From the NCBI GenBank assembly GCA_036310845.1, contig JAXJRB010000134.1, forward strand, positions 1-31,191: a DNA stretch of 31,191 nucleotides, written 5' to 3'. The notes beneath the pieces were generated by a model that searched no databases, had not been told where the DNA came from, and was given only the letters and a program-made list of their open reading frames with translations. The DNA comes from COE1 sp036310845. GTDB taxonomy: Bacteria > Bacillota > Clostridia > Lachnospirales > Lachnospiraceae. Shown here one piece after another: positions 8,626 to 16,890 of this stretch; within the stretch, counting starts at the first letter, position 1, and the number at the start of each line of letters is the position of its first letter. Both the position numbers and the translations under genes were made by a program.

Positions 8626-9411
8626 TCAAAAGAAATTACATCTTCTATTAATATAATCCTTCATCATATCTCTTAGTTCAGCAAACTGCTTCCGCGTTCT
8701 CAGATTATCAGACGTAAATTCCATCAGCTTATCGAGACACCCCTGTTTCTGAACAATCTGAATACTAACCGGATACACTAACTCAAACACCAGCGAAATA
8801 TGACCCACCACATGATCCACTGATGTTTTTTTCAATGTACGAAGTATCGCCTGTTCTTCGCCAAAGCTTTCCATCACTTCCTTGGTCACTTCTTCATTTC
8901 TAAGTTCTTCTGTTGTGACGTTATAAATTTCTTCTAATGGCACCTCAACATTTACTTTTAAAATATCTATCTTATCCGCATCTCGCAAAATATCAGCAAA
9001 CATCTTAACATATTCATCATATTCCTCTGGTACACGATATGCACTATGACAAGAAATAACCTTCCTCAAAATATCACACACCTCATTTGTTGGTTCTGTC
9101 AAAAAGGCATATATTTTTTCTTCATCAAAAAGAATTTTTGCCCCATACAGCGCATGATCAACCGAATCTGCATCAATAAATGTTCCATAATTCTTAATCT
9201 GTTCAAATCTTCCTATGTCATGAAGCATGCCACACAACCATGCCAAATCAATCTCTTCTGTTGTTAAATTCACACTCCTTGCAATGGCATCACAAAGCTC
9301 TGCCACACGATAAGTATGGTCTATTTTAAGCTTAACCTTTTCATCCTGCGCATCATAATGTGATACATATTCTGCAAATATTTCTTTCACGCGGTTACGT
9401 TCTATATTCAC
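8626..9411 (-). CDS. HD-domain phosphohydrolase
   Basis: A predicted metal-dependent phosphohydrolase of about 261 residues. The H...HD...D set is visible: His in KIDHTYRV, the HD pair in CGMLHDIGRFEQ, a further His in VISCHSAYRVP and Asp in ILRDADKID. Proteins of this type are annotated broadly as HD-domain or YfbR/PDEase-like, and the natural substrate (nucleotide or oligonucleotide) is open. I take the GTG at 9411-9409 as start because a strong AGGAAGAGGAAGG site lies 8 bases upstream. The open frame reaches 9546, but that extension has no ribosome site and looks unlike the family. The gene is divergent from the GGDEF gene. Confidence 0.8.
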   Translation of the reverse strand: MNIERNRVKEIFAEYVSHYDAQDEKVKLKIDHTYRVAELCDAIARSVNLTTEEIDLAWLCGMLHDIGRFEQIKNYGTFIDADSVDHALYGAKILFDEEKIYAFLTEPTNEVCDILRKVISCHSAYRVPEEYDEYVKMFADILRDADKIDILKVNVEVPLEEIYNVTTEELRNEEVTKEVMESFGEEQAILRTLKKTSVDHVVGHISLVFELVYPVSIQIVQKQGCLDKLMEFTSDNLRTRKQFAELRDMMKDYINRRCNFF

Positions 9412-9557
9412 AAAATTCACCTTCCTCTTCCTAATCTCCCATCTTTTCATATCATAGTACGTAACTCCTACACTGTCTAGTATTATTTCCGCACTTCTAT
9501 GTGCTATGCAAACAATACATTTGTGCAAATAATCGCCACTAATCAACTTTTATCCAA

Positions 9558-9586
9558 TCGACTTTTTAACAATTATCTGTTATAAT
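9558..9586 (+). promoter_or_regulatory. Promoter of the GGDEF gene
   Basis: -35 TCGACT and a perfect -10 TATAAT are separated by 17 bases. GGAGTGG follows 14 bases before the ATG at 9635. Confidence 0.75.
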
Positions 9587-9634
9587 ATATTTAATTCTGA
9601 TAATTTTATATTATAATAATGGAGTGGTTCAATT

Positions 9635-11551
9635 ATGAATACAGAGACTAAAATGATTGGTATCTGTGGTGTTAACTTATTTAATCAGCAGCCCATTCAA
9701 TTTATACAGGCACTTCAAAAAGAAAGCCAAAAATATAATTATTGCATTACTACTTTTTGTTGTAGCGCAGATAATTCATACTATCCTTTCAACCTCAATA
9801 GCATAGACAATACATGCAATGAGCAGCTCGTAGAGCTTATTAGGCATGTTTATTTTCGAGGTATGATTATTTTTGCAAATACTATAAAAAACCCTTCTCT
9901 CATTCAACTTATCATGGATATATGTACCGAGAAGAAAATCCCTGTATTCTGTATTGAAGGAAAACTCGATGGTGCTTATTGCATGAAATTTGATAACCTA
10001 AGTGGATTTGAGAATATTGTTCGGCATGTAGTAGAGCATCATGGCTGCCGTAAAATCAACATGATTGCAGGACCAAATGAGGATATTAATTCCGAACAAA
10101 AAGTTAATATCTATAAAAAAATATTACTCGAAAATAATATTCCTATCGAACCAGAACGAATTACATATGGAGACTCTAGTGAATCATCGGCCAAAAAAGT
10201 TGTCCAAGAAATATTAAACAATCCTCTTTCTATGCCTGAAGCAATTATCTGTGGCAATGACGCTATAGCCATTTCCACATGCGATGAATTACATAATGCT
10301 GGTTTTACTATTCCGGATGATTTAATCGTAACAGGCTTTGAAGGTACACAAACTGGTCAGTATTATGTTCCTGCACTCTCTACTTGTGTGCCTGATTTTG
10401 TTTCTGTTAACCGATTCATTTTAGAGGAAATTGAACGTTATCATAATCACGAAGCTTGTAAACCTTTTGATTATACTATTCCCTATGTTCCACTCATTAA
10501 TCAGTCATGCGGATGCAAACAAGTCTCATTGTCCAACCTTAATCACATTGTTTCATCCTTATGTAAGAACAGCTCAGATTCTGCATGGCATAACATCACT
10601 ATGAATCAGCTTGTTACCGCTAATTATCATAATTCTGATATCATGGACCTTGCCAATATGCTTCTTGAGTATGCCCATTTGTGGAATGATCATTTTCGTT
10701 TTTCCTTTGTTAAAGCTAGCCTGCTACATTCCTATGAGGTTCCTGACGGCCTTACTGATATGGTAACACTTCTAGATGTTGGCGAAAATAGTCATCAAAA
10801 ACCAGGCAAGATCTTGGCACTCAAAGACCTCATTGACTATATTAATTCCAAAATCGATAATGACATTCTTATTGTCACTATACTATGTTCCGACATTACA
10901 GTGTACGGCTATAACATAGAGGGCTATAAGAAAATTGACGAACGAAAGATGTTGCGTTGTAAAGATTTTACTTTTTTTCTTTCTTACTGCCTTAATACCA
11001 TTTTGTACAACAACATCAACAAAGAGCTTACTACTGGTCTTATTAACGCAAACCTGGAAATCTCTACCATGGCACTACAGGATTCTATGACCGGATTGTA
11101 CAATCGTCAAGGATTTTACAAAGCAATAGAACCATTATTAGACATGGAATTCAACCTCGGAAAGCTTCTATATATCTTTTCTATAGATATGAATAGTTTA
11201 AAATATATAAACGATACCTTCGGTCATGCTGATGGCGACTTTGCCATTACAACACTTGGTCATGCTATTCAAAACGTAACCGGGGACCTTGCCATCAGTG
11301 CCCGCTTTGGTGGTGACGAATTTGTAGTAGCTGTTATTAGTGAAAGAGAAAATGCCTATACCGCGGCGGAGTTCTCAAAAAATTTAGAAAAGTGCATTAC
11401 TATAACAAATGGCCTTTCCCAAAAACCTTATCCTGTAGAGGCAAGTGTTGGTATGATATGTCTTCCTATTACTCGCGATATGAATTTAGAAAACATGATA
11501 GCAATTGCAGACAAAGCAATGTACAAAATGAAAAAGAAAAGCAGAAAATAA
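9635..11551 (+). CDS. Cytosolic diguanylate cyclase with a LacI-type ligand-binding sensor
   Basis: Predicted to make cyclic di-GMP from two GTP. The 638-residue protein has no membrane helix and no DNA-binding headpiece. Residues about 5-290 resemble the periplasmic-binding-protein fold of LacI regulators (VEHHGCRKINMIAGP; EAIICGNDAIAISTCDELHNAGFTIPDDLIVTGFEG). A middle domain of about 290-470 is unassigned. The GGDEF domain (about 480-638) includes GLYNRQGFY, the metal-binding Asp in FSIDMNSLKYINDTFGHADGD and an intact GGDEF motif at about 558. The inhibitory I-site RxxD is absent in its usual place, so product feedback may be missing. It has its own promoter and terminator. The adjacent PilZ protein is a natural receptor. 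Confidence 0.88.
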   Translation: MNTETKMIGICGVNLFNQQPIQFIQALQKESQKYNYCITTFCCSADNSYYPFNLNSIDNTCNEQLVELIRHVYFRGMIIFANTIKNPSLIQLIMDICTEKKIPVFCIEGKLDGAYCMKFDNLSGFENIVRHVVEHHGCRKINMIAGPNEDINSEQKVNIYKKILLENNIPIEPERITYGDSSESSAKKVVQEILNNPLSMPEAIICGNDAIAISTCDELHNAGFTIPDDLIVTGFEGTQTGQYYVPALSTCVPDFVSVNRFILEEIERYHNHEACKPFDYTIPYVPLINQSCGCKQVSLSNLNHIVSSLCKNSSDSAWHNITMNQLVTANYHNSDIMDLANMLLEYAHLWNDHFRFSFVKASLLHSYEVPDGLTDMVTLLDVGENSHQKPGKILALKDLIDYINSKIDNDILIVTILCSDITVYGYNIEGYKKIDERKMLRCKDFTFFLSYCLNTILYNNINKELTTGLINANLEISTMALQDSMTGLYNRQGFYKAIEPLLDMEFNLGKLLYIFSIDMNSLKYINDTFGHADGDFAITTLGHAIQNVTGDLAISARFGGDEFVVAVISERENAYTAAEFSKNLEKCITITNGLSQKPYPVEASVGMICLPITRDMNLENMIAIADKAMYKMKKKSRK

Positions 11552-11566
11552 CTGCTTTTCTTTTTT
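11536..11566 (+). terminator. Terminator of the GGDEF gene
   Basis: Stem GAAAAGCAG / CTGCTTTTC with a 7-base loop followed by TTTTTT. It overlaps the last codons of the gene. Confidence 0.85.
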
Positions 11567-11579
11567 ACTGTACACCTAC

Positions 11580-12371
11580 CTATTTACGCATTGCTTTAAT
11601 TACGCTTTTTACTTCAGAATCCGGATTCCTTGACTCGCATATTTTCTGCAACGCCTTATTATATGTCCATTGGTCCATTTTGCAATCATGCAACAATATC
11701 TGCATTGTTTCATGAGGAAATGTAACGAACGCTTCCGCCATAGTCCATGCCGCTGCCATCTGTGCATAATACCCTTTATACTCTCTATTCAAGGTTACTA
11801 GAATCCGCTCTAAATATGGATATACGCAGTAATTCTCATTTTTCGTATCCATTTCTACATCTTCCATAGATATCACCCTTTTTCGCGACTGTTTCTTGCC
11901 ATTTTTGTCATACTTTAGATATTGATTCAGCAACATAATCAATGCCGTCCTTACTTCAAACTCTTTTTCTGACAAAAGATAAGGCTGTAAGAACTCCCAT
12001 ACAAGCTCTCTATTTTCAGCTGCAAAAGTAAAGCTATTACAAAAGCTGTCACAAACAGACCAATTATCAATATGTGGAATAAAATTCTTTAGCAATTGTA
12101 ATGCCTCTTCCGCCTCTTCCTTTCGTGTTCCGTATCCGATTATCATTCCACGAAACATAACCTCTTCAAAATAGATATCCTCATATTGACCTTCATAAGA
12201 CCCTATTTCTCTCTTCCAATCCATGTTCTTTATGACATCTTTGGCAAGTTTTCTCAATACAGGAAGCCGAACACCCAGCAACGGCTTGGACTTTGGTATT
12301 AACGATGACGAGAAATCTCTATATTTTGTTTCTGCTCTTTCCACCAGCTGTCTACGTATTTCATCCCTCAT
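11580..12371 (-). CDS. AlkD-like DNA alkylation repair protein
   Basis: A predicted HEAT-repeat DNA glycosylase for alkylated bases, 263 residues. Family features seen are the N-terminal YRDFSSSLIPKSKPLLGVRLPVLRKLAK (binding to the first helices), HIDNWSVCDSF with the Asp that corresponds to the AlkD catalytic Asp, and AAAWTMAEAFVTFP with the base-contacting Trp. Helical repeats run throughout. Its ATG overlaps the stop of the upstream MCP-PilZ gene by four bases (ATGA), so translation is coupled. A link between DNA repair and c-di-GMP sensing is not known to me, so the coupling may be only an operon accident. Confidence 0.87.
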   Translation of the reverse strand: MRDEIRRQLVERAETKYRDFSSSLIPKSKPLLGVRLPVLRKLAKDVIKNMDWKREIGSYEGQYEDIYFEEVMFRGMIIGYGTRKEEAEEALQLLKNFIPHIDNWSVCDSFCNSFTFAAENRELVWEFLQPYLLSEKEFEVRTALIMLLNQYLKYDKNGKKQSRKRVISMEDVEMDTKNENYCVYPYLERILVTLNREYKGYYAQMAAAWTMAEAFVTFPHETMQILLHDCKMDQWTYNKALQKICESRNPDSEVKSVIKAMRK

Positions 12372-14467
12372 CCGTTATACCTTCCTACTTCTTTTACATA
12401 CTTTTGAATCTCAAGATGGTCTTCTGGCATACGACAGCCCACAACGTAAGTTCCATTATCATTGCTCGAACGAATTACTACTCCTGTAAGTGGTTTATCA
12501 TTGAGTAAGGCAAAATCCTTAATCGTAATCTGTACCACCTCACCCTTAGCATCTGCAAATTCCTGTCCTCTACATGTAAATGCAAAACCTCCAGCGCTGA
12601 TATTAACCATCCTGCCAGCAAAAGAATGATTTTTACTCTTTAACAGAATATCACAAGAATTAGTCATCGGCAATCTTGGATGTTTTCTTCGGTTTACTAC
12701 CTTTGGCGTTCCTTCCAATTCTAATTCATAAGTCATCTTATCTTTTCTTCCGATGAAAGCATGCTCCCATACATATACTGAATTATTAACAACTATCTGC
12801 GCCACATACCTTTTCTTCTTAATCTCGCCCTCTAAAAATAAGTCTGTACGTGCATCTGACGGTATCCATATACATCCCTCTCTGATTTCAGCAACCTCTG
12901 TATGAAGCTCTCGATTACTTCCTTCTTCAGCCAGTTTTACCTTCATGCCTTCTTCTATATCCTGTTCGCTCATAAAACCGCCTTCGCCAAGTTCTTCTAC
13001 CAGTGCACCAACAACACCTTCAATATTAATCACATTACGTGCCGTTTCTTCATACTTGCTCAACATAGAGTTCGTCGTATTTTCAGATTCTACCACGCTC
13101 TCTGTCATTGTAACCATAATATCCTGCACTTGATTCATATTCTCAACCATGTTCTTATTAGAGCCTTCCACACTCTTCATCGCATCATCAACAATCTGAA
13201 TCTCATTTCCAAGCTCCTTAGAATCATCCGCAATCATTCTTACGCTGCTGTTTACTGCCTGCATTGTTTCAAGAGTCTCTGAAATCAATTTTAAAATGGT
13301 TGTTATAGACTCTGTCATTTTATCTGAAGTATCCTCTAAATTCTTTAATTCTTCCATAATACTATTAGAAGAATTTTGTGTTCCCATACTTAAATTGCGA
13401 ATTTCATCCGCCACAACCGCAAAACCTTTTCCTGCTTCGCCCGCTCTCGCTGCCTCAATAGAAGCATTCAATGCAAGTAAATTTGTCTGAGAAGAAATAT
13501 TCTCAATCGTACCCGTTTCCTGTTTTACTCTTTCAAACTGATTCTTGAATTCATTTAAAACAGTTTCTACTTCTGTCGATAATTTGGCCATAGCATTGGT
13601 AGATTCTACTACCTTTTCTAATTCAATCGCACTGCTATTTGCATGCTCTTCTGATTTTTCACTAATCTGTACAATATTTTCAACGAGGCTTGCTACATTT
13701 TCCACCTGTTGATCAATATCCTTAGTCATCTCCATAGAAGAATCAATTCTCTGACTTAACATACGATTCTTCTCTGCTAAATCTCCCATACTTTCAACAA
13801 CCTGCTTTGCACCCTCTCTATTCTCGTCCGCAAGCTCTCTTACCACCGTAACTCCATCCACTACAGAATTACTTGCAATCTTTACTTTCTCTACCGTGGT
13901 CGTTACTTTGTCCAAATTATCTTTAATCGATTCTAGTAATGTACTATCAGAAACCGACAAATGTTTAATAGACACAATATAGCCCATGTAACAAAGCAGA
14001 ATAATTCCCACTTGCATTTCATAATTAAAAATCTCTTGTGGCGAATTCATCCCATTCATACAATTACGGATAATACAAACACTTAATAGTACTACATTAA
14101 ATGCACCGCAACGTAAAATAAGCCCTTGATTCTTAAAAATAATCATAATTCCCACCATAGGTAGCACATAGGTAAATACCAGCATTTCTTCACTCGCCAG
14201 CATAATATATAGATAATACAGACCATATCCTATACAAGCTATATCCTGATACAGCTTCGTCTGCCATCCTTTTAACTTAATGACCATCAAACCCAAAACA
14301 AAAGGCCCCCATGATACCAATTCCATTCCAACGAAAAATAATAGCGTTTTCTGTCCTTTTGCCACTTCAACAATATAAACGATCGAAAAAACAAGAATTA
14401 GAATCATCCACATAATCATTGCTTTTTTGTTTGCTTTTTTTGCAAATTCTTTTTCGTAATATCCCAT
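12368..14467 (-). CDS. Membrane chemoreceptor-like protein with C-terminal PilZ domain
   Basis: A 699-residue signalling protein. About six membrane segments lie in residues 15-185. A methyl-accepting coiled-coil region follows, with the conserved hairpin QTNLLALNASIEAARAGEAGKG at about 325-346. A YcgR-like N-domain then leads into a PilZ domain (about 560-699) with the c-di-GMP-binding RRKHPRL (RxxxR) and NISAGG (NxSxxG). Chemoreceptors normally signal to CheA-CheW; here the PilZ domain suggests c-di-GMP feeds into, or is read with, the receptor output. The start is the ATG at 14467, with GGAGGTG 5 bases upstream. The longer in-frame start would overlap that site. No chemotaxis genes are in the window. 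Confidence 0.87.
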   Translation of the reverse strand: MGYYEKEFAKKANKKAMIMWMILILVFSIVYIVEVAKGQKTLLFFVGMELVSWGPFVLGLMVIKLKGWQTKLYQDIACIGYGLYYLYIMLASEEMLVFTYVLPMVGIMIIFKNQGLILRCGAFNVVLLSVCIIRNCMNGMNSPQEIFNYEMQVGIILLCYMGYIVSIKHLSVSDSTLLESIKDNLDKVTTTVEKVKIASNSVVDGVTVVRELADENREGAKQVVESMGDLAEKNRMLSQRIDSSMEMTKDIDQQVENVASLVENIVQISEKSEEHANSSAIELEKVVESTNAMAKLSTEVETVLNEFKNQFERVKQETGTIENISSQTNLLALNASIEAARAGEAGKGFAVVADEIRNLSMGTQNSSNSIMEELKNLEDTSDKMTESITTILKLISETLETMQAVNSSVRMIADDSKELGNEIQIVDDAMKSVEGSNKNMVENMNQVQDIMVTMTESVVESENTTNSMLSKYEETARNVINIEGVVGALVEELGEGGFMSEQDIEEGMKVKLAEEGSNRELHTEVAEIREGCIWIPSDARTDLFLEGEIKKKRYVAQIVVNNSVYVWEHAFIGRKDKMTYELELEGTPKVVNRRKHPRLPMTNSCDILLKSKNHSFAGRMVNISAGGFAFTCRGQEFADAKGEVVQITIKDFALLNDKPLTGVVIRSSNDNGTYVVGCRMPEDHLEIQKYVKEVGRYNG

Positions 14468-14586
14468 ACAACACCTCCATATTTTTAATACCATAGTTTA
14501 ATTTTATCATTATTGGCTGATTTTTTCACTATGATTATAAATATTTTCTAGTAATTTTACTGATGTTTTCCAAGTCATTATCAGTA

Positions 14587-14763
14587 CTATGTTCCTCTCC
14601 GACTCGCTCCCTTCAGAAATGCAAAGCAAGACCAACAAAAAAAGAAATCTCTAAACTTATGGGTGCAATCAAGACTCGTAGAATTAAAGATGATGTGATT
14701 ATGAATATGCGCCTTATCCGTATGAGTCGCTACGATAAAAGCATGATTGCCTTTGGTAAATCG
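14587..14763 (-). pseudogene. Relaxase fragment (HIHNH region)
   Basis: The reading frame contains FIVATHTDKAHIHNHIIFNSTSLDCTHKFRDFF, which is the metal-binding three-His core of MOB relaxases, and then decays into unrelated residues before a stop. The N-terminal and C-terminal parts are missing. On its upstream side it joins the DUF5688 fragment in a different frame, so this is a recombination scar left by a mobile element. Confidence 0.75.
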
Positions 14764-14993
14764 CATAAGCCATATCCTCCATTCTCTCATGCGGAACATT
14801 CTGAAGAAGCTCTGCATTTCTATCAGCGGAAACAACTTCCATAGAAAGCTTGCTCTTCATCTGCTCATAATCAGAGATAGAATCAAGATCAAACTGAGGC
14901 GACTCACGAAGGCCGTTCTCAACAGCGTCTGCAAAGCGATCAACAATCTCAGGAATATCTGAGCCGTTCTCATACTCCGCAAAAGCTTTTTAT
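14763..14993 (-). pseudogene. DUF5688-like fragment
   Basis: About 75 codons in one frame. The translation reads AFAEYENGSDIPEIVDRF and later ISDYEQMKSKLSMEVVSADR, then LLQNVPHERMEDMAYAIY. This fits the central part of DUF5688 proteins, which are common on Lachnospiraceae mobile elements. There is no start codon with a ribosome site and no C-terminus. G+C is visibly higher than in neighbours. The remaining 14,993-15,079 stretch has a weak CTTTAC / GTAAAG hairpin and nothing else that I can identify. Confidence 0.6.
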
Positions 14994-15079
14994 ACTATAA
15001 CCTTTACGTTTTGTTAAAGTGTAAAGATTAAAAGTCCATACATACTGGCTCCGGTGACGCGACTTTGTTCACTATAGAA

Positions 15080-15155
15080 AAATCGAAATTGATGTAAACG
15101 ATAGGGCAGTTTATCAACTAATGTAAGCTGCTTTATCGTTTACACCAACTTCGAT
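15080..15155. repeat. Long imperfect palindrome (29-base arms)
   Basis: Arms 15080-15108 and 15127-15155 match at 25 of 29 positions around an 18-base loop. The right arm forms the last codons and the stop of the truncated phospholipase-like gene. It could be a small insertion element (MITE-like) or two fused ends of a lost element. Confidence 0.7.
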
Positions 15156-15403
15156 TGGTTTCTAATCAATTTCCCTTTCGGCTCTATGTATTCATGCAAA
15201 AATCTGTCACAATCCGCAGCTGTTTTTCGCTCATTTCCCATCCAATGAGTCACTTCTCTTGATGGAATAAAGCTTGTCCAATCCTCATTTTCCACATTAC
15301 AATCGGGTGCAATATTCCCCACGAAAAATTCATGCTTACATAAAGAAGGAATCTTCTTGATAACCTCATCCGCAACCATTAAATGTGTAACCCATGTTGC
15401 CAT
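15140..15403 (-). pseudogene. Truncated zinc-dependent phospholipase C-like gene (N-terminal part)
   Basis: The 87-residue product starts MATWVTHLMVADEVIKK and contains FFVGNIAPDC and a REVTHWMG segment. This is the N-terminus of the zinc-dependent phospholipase C-like family (PF00882 type), whose members are usually 200 residues or more. The frame ends inside the right arm of the palindrome, so the C-terminal metal ligands are missing. A ribosome site (AGGAAGTAGG) is still present. The product is probably inactive. Confidence 0.7.
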
Positions 15404-15473
15404 AAAACACCTACTTCCTACAATTTATCCCTTAATGCTATTAATTTTTTCTCACTAACGTCTTATATTATAC

Positions 15474-15505
15474 AAAAAACACTCCCGATTTTCTACCGGG
15501 AGTGT
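15474..15505 (-). terminator. Terminator after the decayed toxin-antitoxin unit
   Basis: Perfect 9-bp arms ACACTCCCG / CGGGAGTGT, followed on the minus strand by TTTTTT. Confidence 0.85.
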
Positions 15506-15532
15506 CATTAATTACATCTATTCATTTATTCT

Positions 15533-15753
15533 CTACAACAAACGTTTCACATCCTGCTTGTTATATAAAAATCTTCTCACTTCCATAATCTTATCCTCAC
15601 CCTCATCATCTATCACAACATAATAGACAACAAAGTTTTTCACATAAATTCTGTAATATGGATAGCGTCGTTCCCTTAAAGAACGATATGGTTCAAATGA
15701 TTCTGCCACAGGCTGACGCTCTAATATCGCAGCTTATACTTTGTATTAGCCAT
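15533..15753 (-). pseudogene. RelE/ParE-family toxin with internal deletion
   Basis: The gene begins MANTKYKLRY and hits a stop after 10 codons. In another frame it resumes as ILERQPVAESFEPYRSLRER, then YPYYRIYVKNFVVYYVV, and ends at RRFLYNKQDVKRLL, a complete RelE/ParE C-terminus. About 30 middle residues are absent. The junction reads GCGATATTAG, and both flanks plausibly carried GCGATATT, suggesting microhomology-mediated deletion. The start overlaps the antitoxin stop by eight bases, as in living pairs. Confidence 0.8.
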
Positions 15754-16003
15754 TTACCCTACTTCTAAGATTAGAGAAAACTTCTTCATGCGTATATCTT
15801 CTGTCATCTTCTTCCGCAGCTTTATCCGCCATATCAAGAGCTGCTTCAATGCCATCTGTTAATCTTGAATATGCTTCCAGACTAAGCACAACCATTGCAC
15901 CATAGCCGTTTTTTGTCAAATATACCGGTTCGCCACATGCAACTGCCTTCTCTACATCTGGAAACTTATTTCTTAAATCTGAAACTGGTCTAATCTGTAT
16001 CAT
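15746..16003 (-). CDS. Phd/YefM-type antitoxin, now without an intact toxin
   Basis: An 85-residue DNA-binding antitoxin. The N-terminal part MIQIRPVSDLRNKFPDVEKAV with KNGYGAMVVLSLEAYSRL is the Phd/YefM fold. The acidic C-terminus (about 55-85) would be the toxin-binding arm. It is preceded by AAGGAGG and a good promoter. The neighbouring toxin gene is deleted internally, so the antitoxin is either a relic or a retained antidote. Confidence 0.85.
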   Translation of the reverse strand: MIQIRPVSDLRNKFPDVEKAVACGEPVYLTKNGYGAMVVLSLEAYSRLTDGIEAALDMADKAAEEDDRRYTHEEVFSNLRSRVNG

Positions 16004-16058
16004 AAGAACCTCCTTGCAATGTTTATCATAATTTTATCATCATTTTATCTTTGAATAT

Positions 16059-16087
16059 ATTATAACCGATTAATCATGATTTTACAA
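16059..16087 (-). promoter_or_regulatory. Promoter of the Phd-type antitoxin
   Basis: On the minus strand, -35 TTGTAA and a perfect -10 TATAAT are spaced by 17 bases, about 55 bases before the antitoxin ATG. Confidence 0.7.
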
Positions 16088-16126
16088 CAAGCAACTGCAA
16101 CTAAAATTTTCAAATATATACAAGGT

Positions 16127-16430
16127 TCACAGTACGCAATATTTCTTATTTTCACGCCTGAGAAATTCTTTCTCAGGCTGTCGCGATGCTCGTCAAAACT
16201 GGATGCAAGCATCCGTCTTTCCTCGCTATTCGCGCAAAAAATATAGGGAGCCTTTGCAGACTCCCTATACAATGTATAGCTTCAATTCCATCTTTTGGGG
16301 AAATCGAAATACGTTGTCCTCATAATAGAGCTTTGGGGTATTTCAAATGTCCCTAAAAACGTTGCATCTTCAATTAACGTGCTGAGTTGATAGCTGCCTG
16401 TGTGGTGGCAGTACACATCCTAACAATGAA
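16127..16430 (-). pseudogene. Decayed 3' end of a large serine recombinase gene
   Basis: Reading minus strand, the frame gives HTGSYQLSTLIEDATFLGTF and EIPQSSIMRTTYFDFPKRW. This matches the intact recombinase of 21,779-23,596 near its C-terminus (DTGSYQQQTVIETACFLGTY ... FRFPEKI). Similarity continues at DNA level through the terminator hairpin (TATAGGGAG / CTCCCTATA, 16,242-16,269) into the downstream flank ACAAGGTTCACAGTA. The rest of the gene is gone. An extra block of roughly 95 bases (about 16,140-16,234) with its own hairpins interrupts the shared sequence. From 16,431 to 16,508 I see nothing. Confidence 0.8.
16140..16234. repeat. Hairpin-rich insert in the recombinase remnant
   Basis: Absent from the otherwise matching sequence at about 21,745. 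It contains CCTGAGAAA / TTTCTCAGG and GGATGC / GCATCC palindromes and is bounded by CGCG-type ends. It is probably a dispersed intergenic repeat. Confidence 0.5.
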
Positions 16431-16508
16431 AACATAATCCTACATTTAAGCTTCTGAACAGAACTTGATACTATAAAATCTATCTCACAATTTTCTACTC
16501 ATATTATA

Positions 16509-16532
16509 GAAAAAGGTTGCATGAAAGCAACC
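16509..16532 (-). terminator. Terminator of the RelE/RelB-type pair
   Basis: GGTTGC / GCAACC stem with a six-base loop, followed on the minus strand by a T-run; about 29 bases after the toxin stop. Confidence 0.75.
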
Positions 16533-16560
16533 CTTAATCTCAAATTCTATTTATAATGCA

Positions 16561-16890
16561 TTACATTTTTGTATGATTATTCAGCTGTGCCTCAATATCT
16601 CTGCCTTCATACATCACACGAATTACTGTCACAAGTCCTGCCGCTTTATCCAAAATATAAAATACCAGATAATTATCAACAGGCATAACTCTCATACCTC
16701 TGCTATGCCAATGTTCTATATTATAGGCTCTGTATTTCTCTGGAAATTGTTCAAGCCCTATAATATTCTCTTCTAACCTGTCAAGCTGACCAGCTGCATT
16801 ATCAGGCGAAAGCAATTCAAATGCAATATACTCATATATCTTTCTTAAATCCGCATTGGCTTGCTCTGTGATAGTTACTTCATAAATCAT
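16561..16890 (-). CDS. RelE/ParE-family toxin
   Basis: A 109-residue toxin of the RelE/ParE superfamily. The N-terminal YEVTITEQANADLRKIYEYIA is the typical helical hairpin. LEQFPEKYRAY and the C-terminal strands (MRVMPVDNYLVFYILD, VTVIRVMYEGRDIE) follow. The family acts on ribosome-bound mRNA (RelE) or on gyrase (ParE); the sequence alone does not decide. The start overlaps the antitoxin stop by four bases (ATGA), so the antitoxin is made first. It looks intact, unlike the neighbouring pair. Confidence 0.88.
   Translation of the reverse strand: MIYEVTITEQANADLRKIYEYIAFELLSPDNAAGQLDRLEENIIGLEQFPEKYRAYNIEHWHSRGMRVMPVDNYLVFYILDKAAGLVTVIRVMYEGRDIEAQLNNHTKM

Noticed and set aside
16060..16272. 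A 70-residue minus-strand frame across the recombinase remnant
   Set aside because: It runs through hairpins and the old terminator, has no ribosome site and is not like any family I know; the DNA matches the recombinase 3' region instead.
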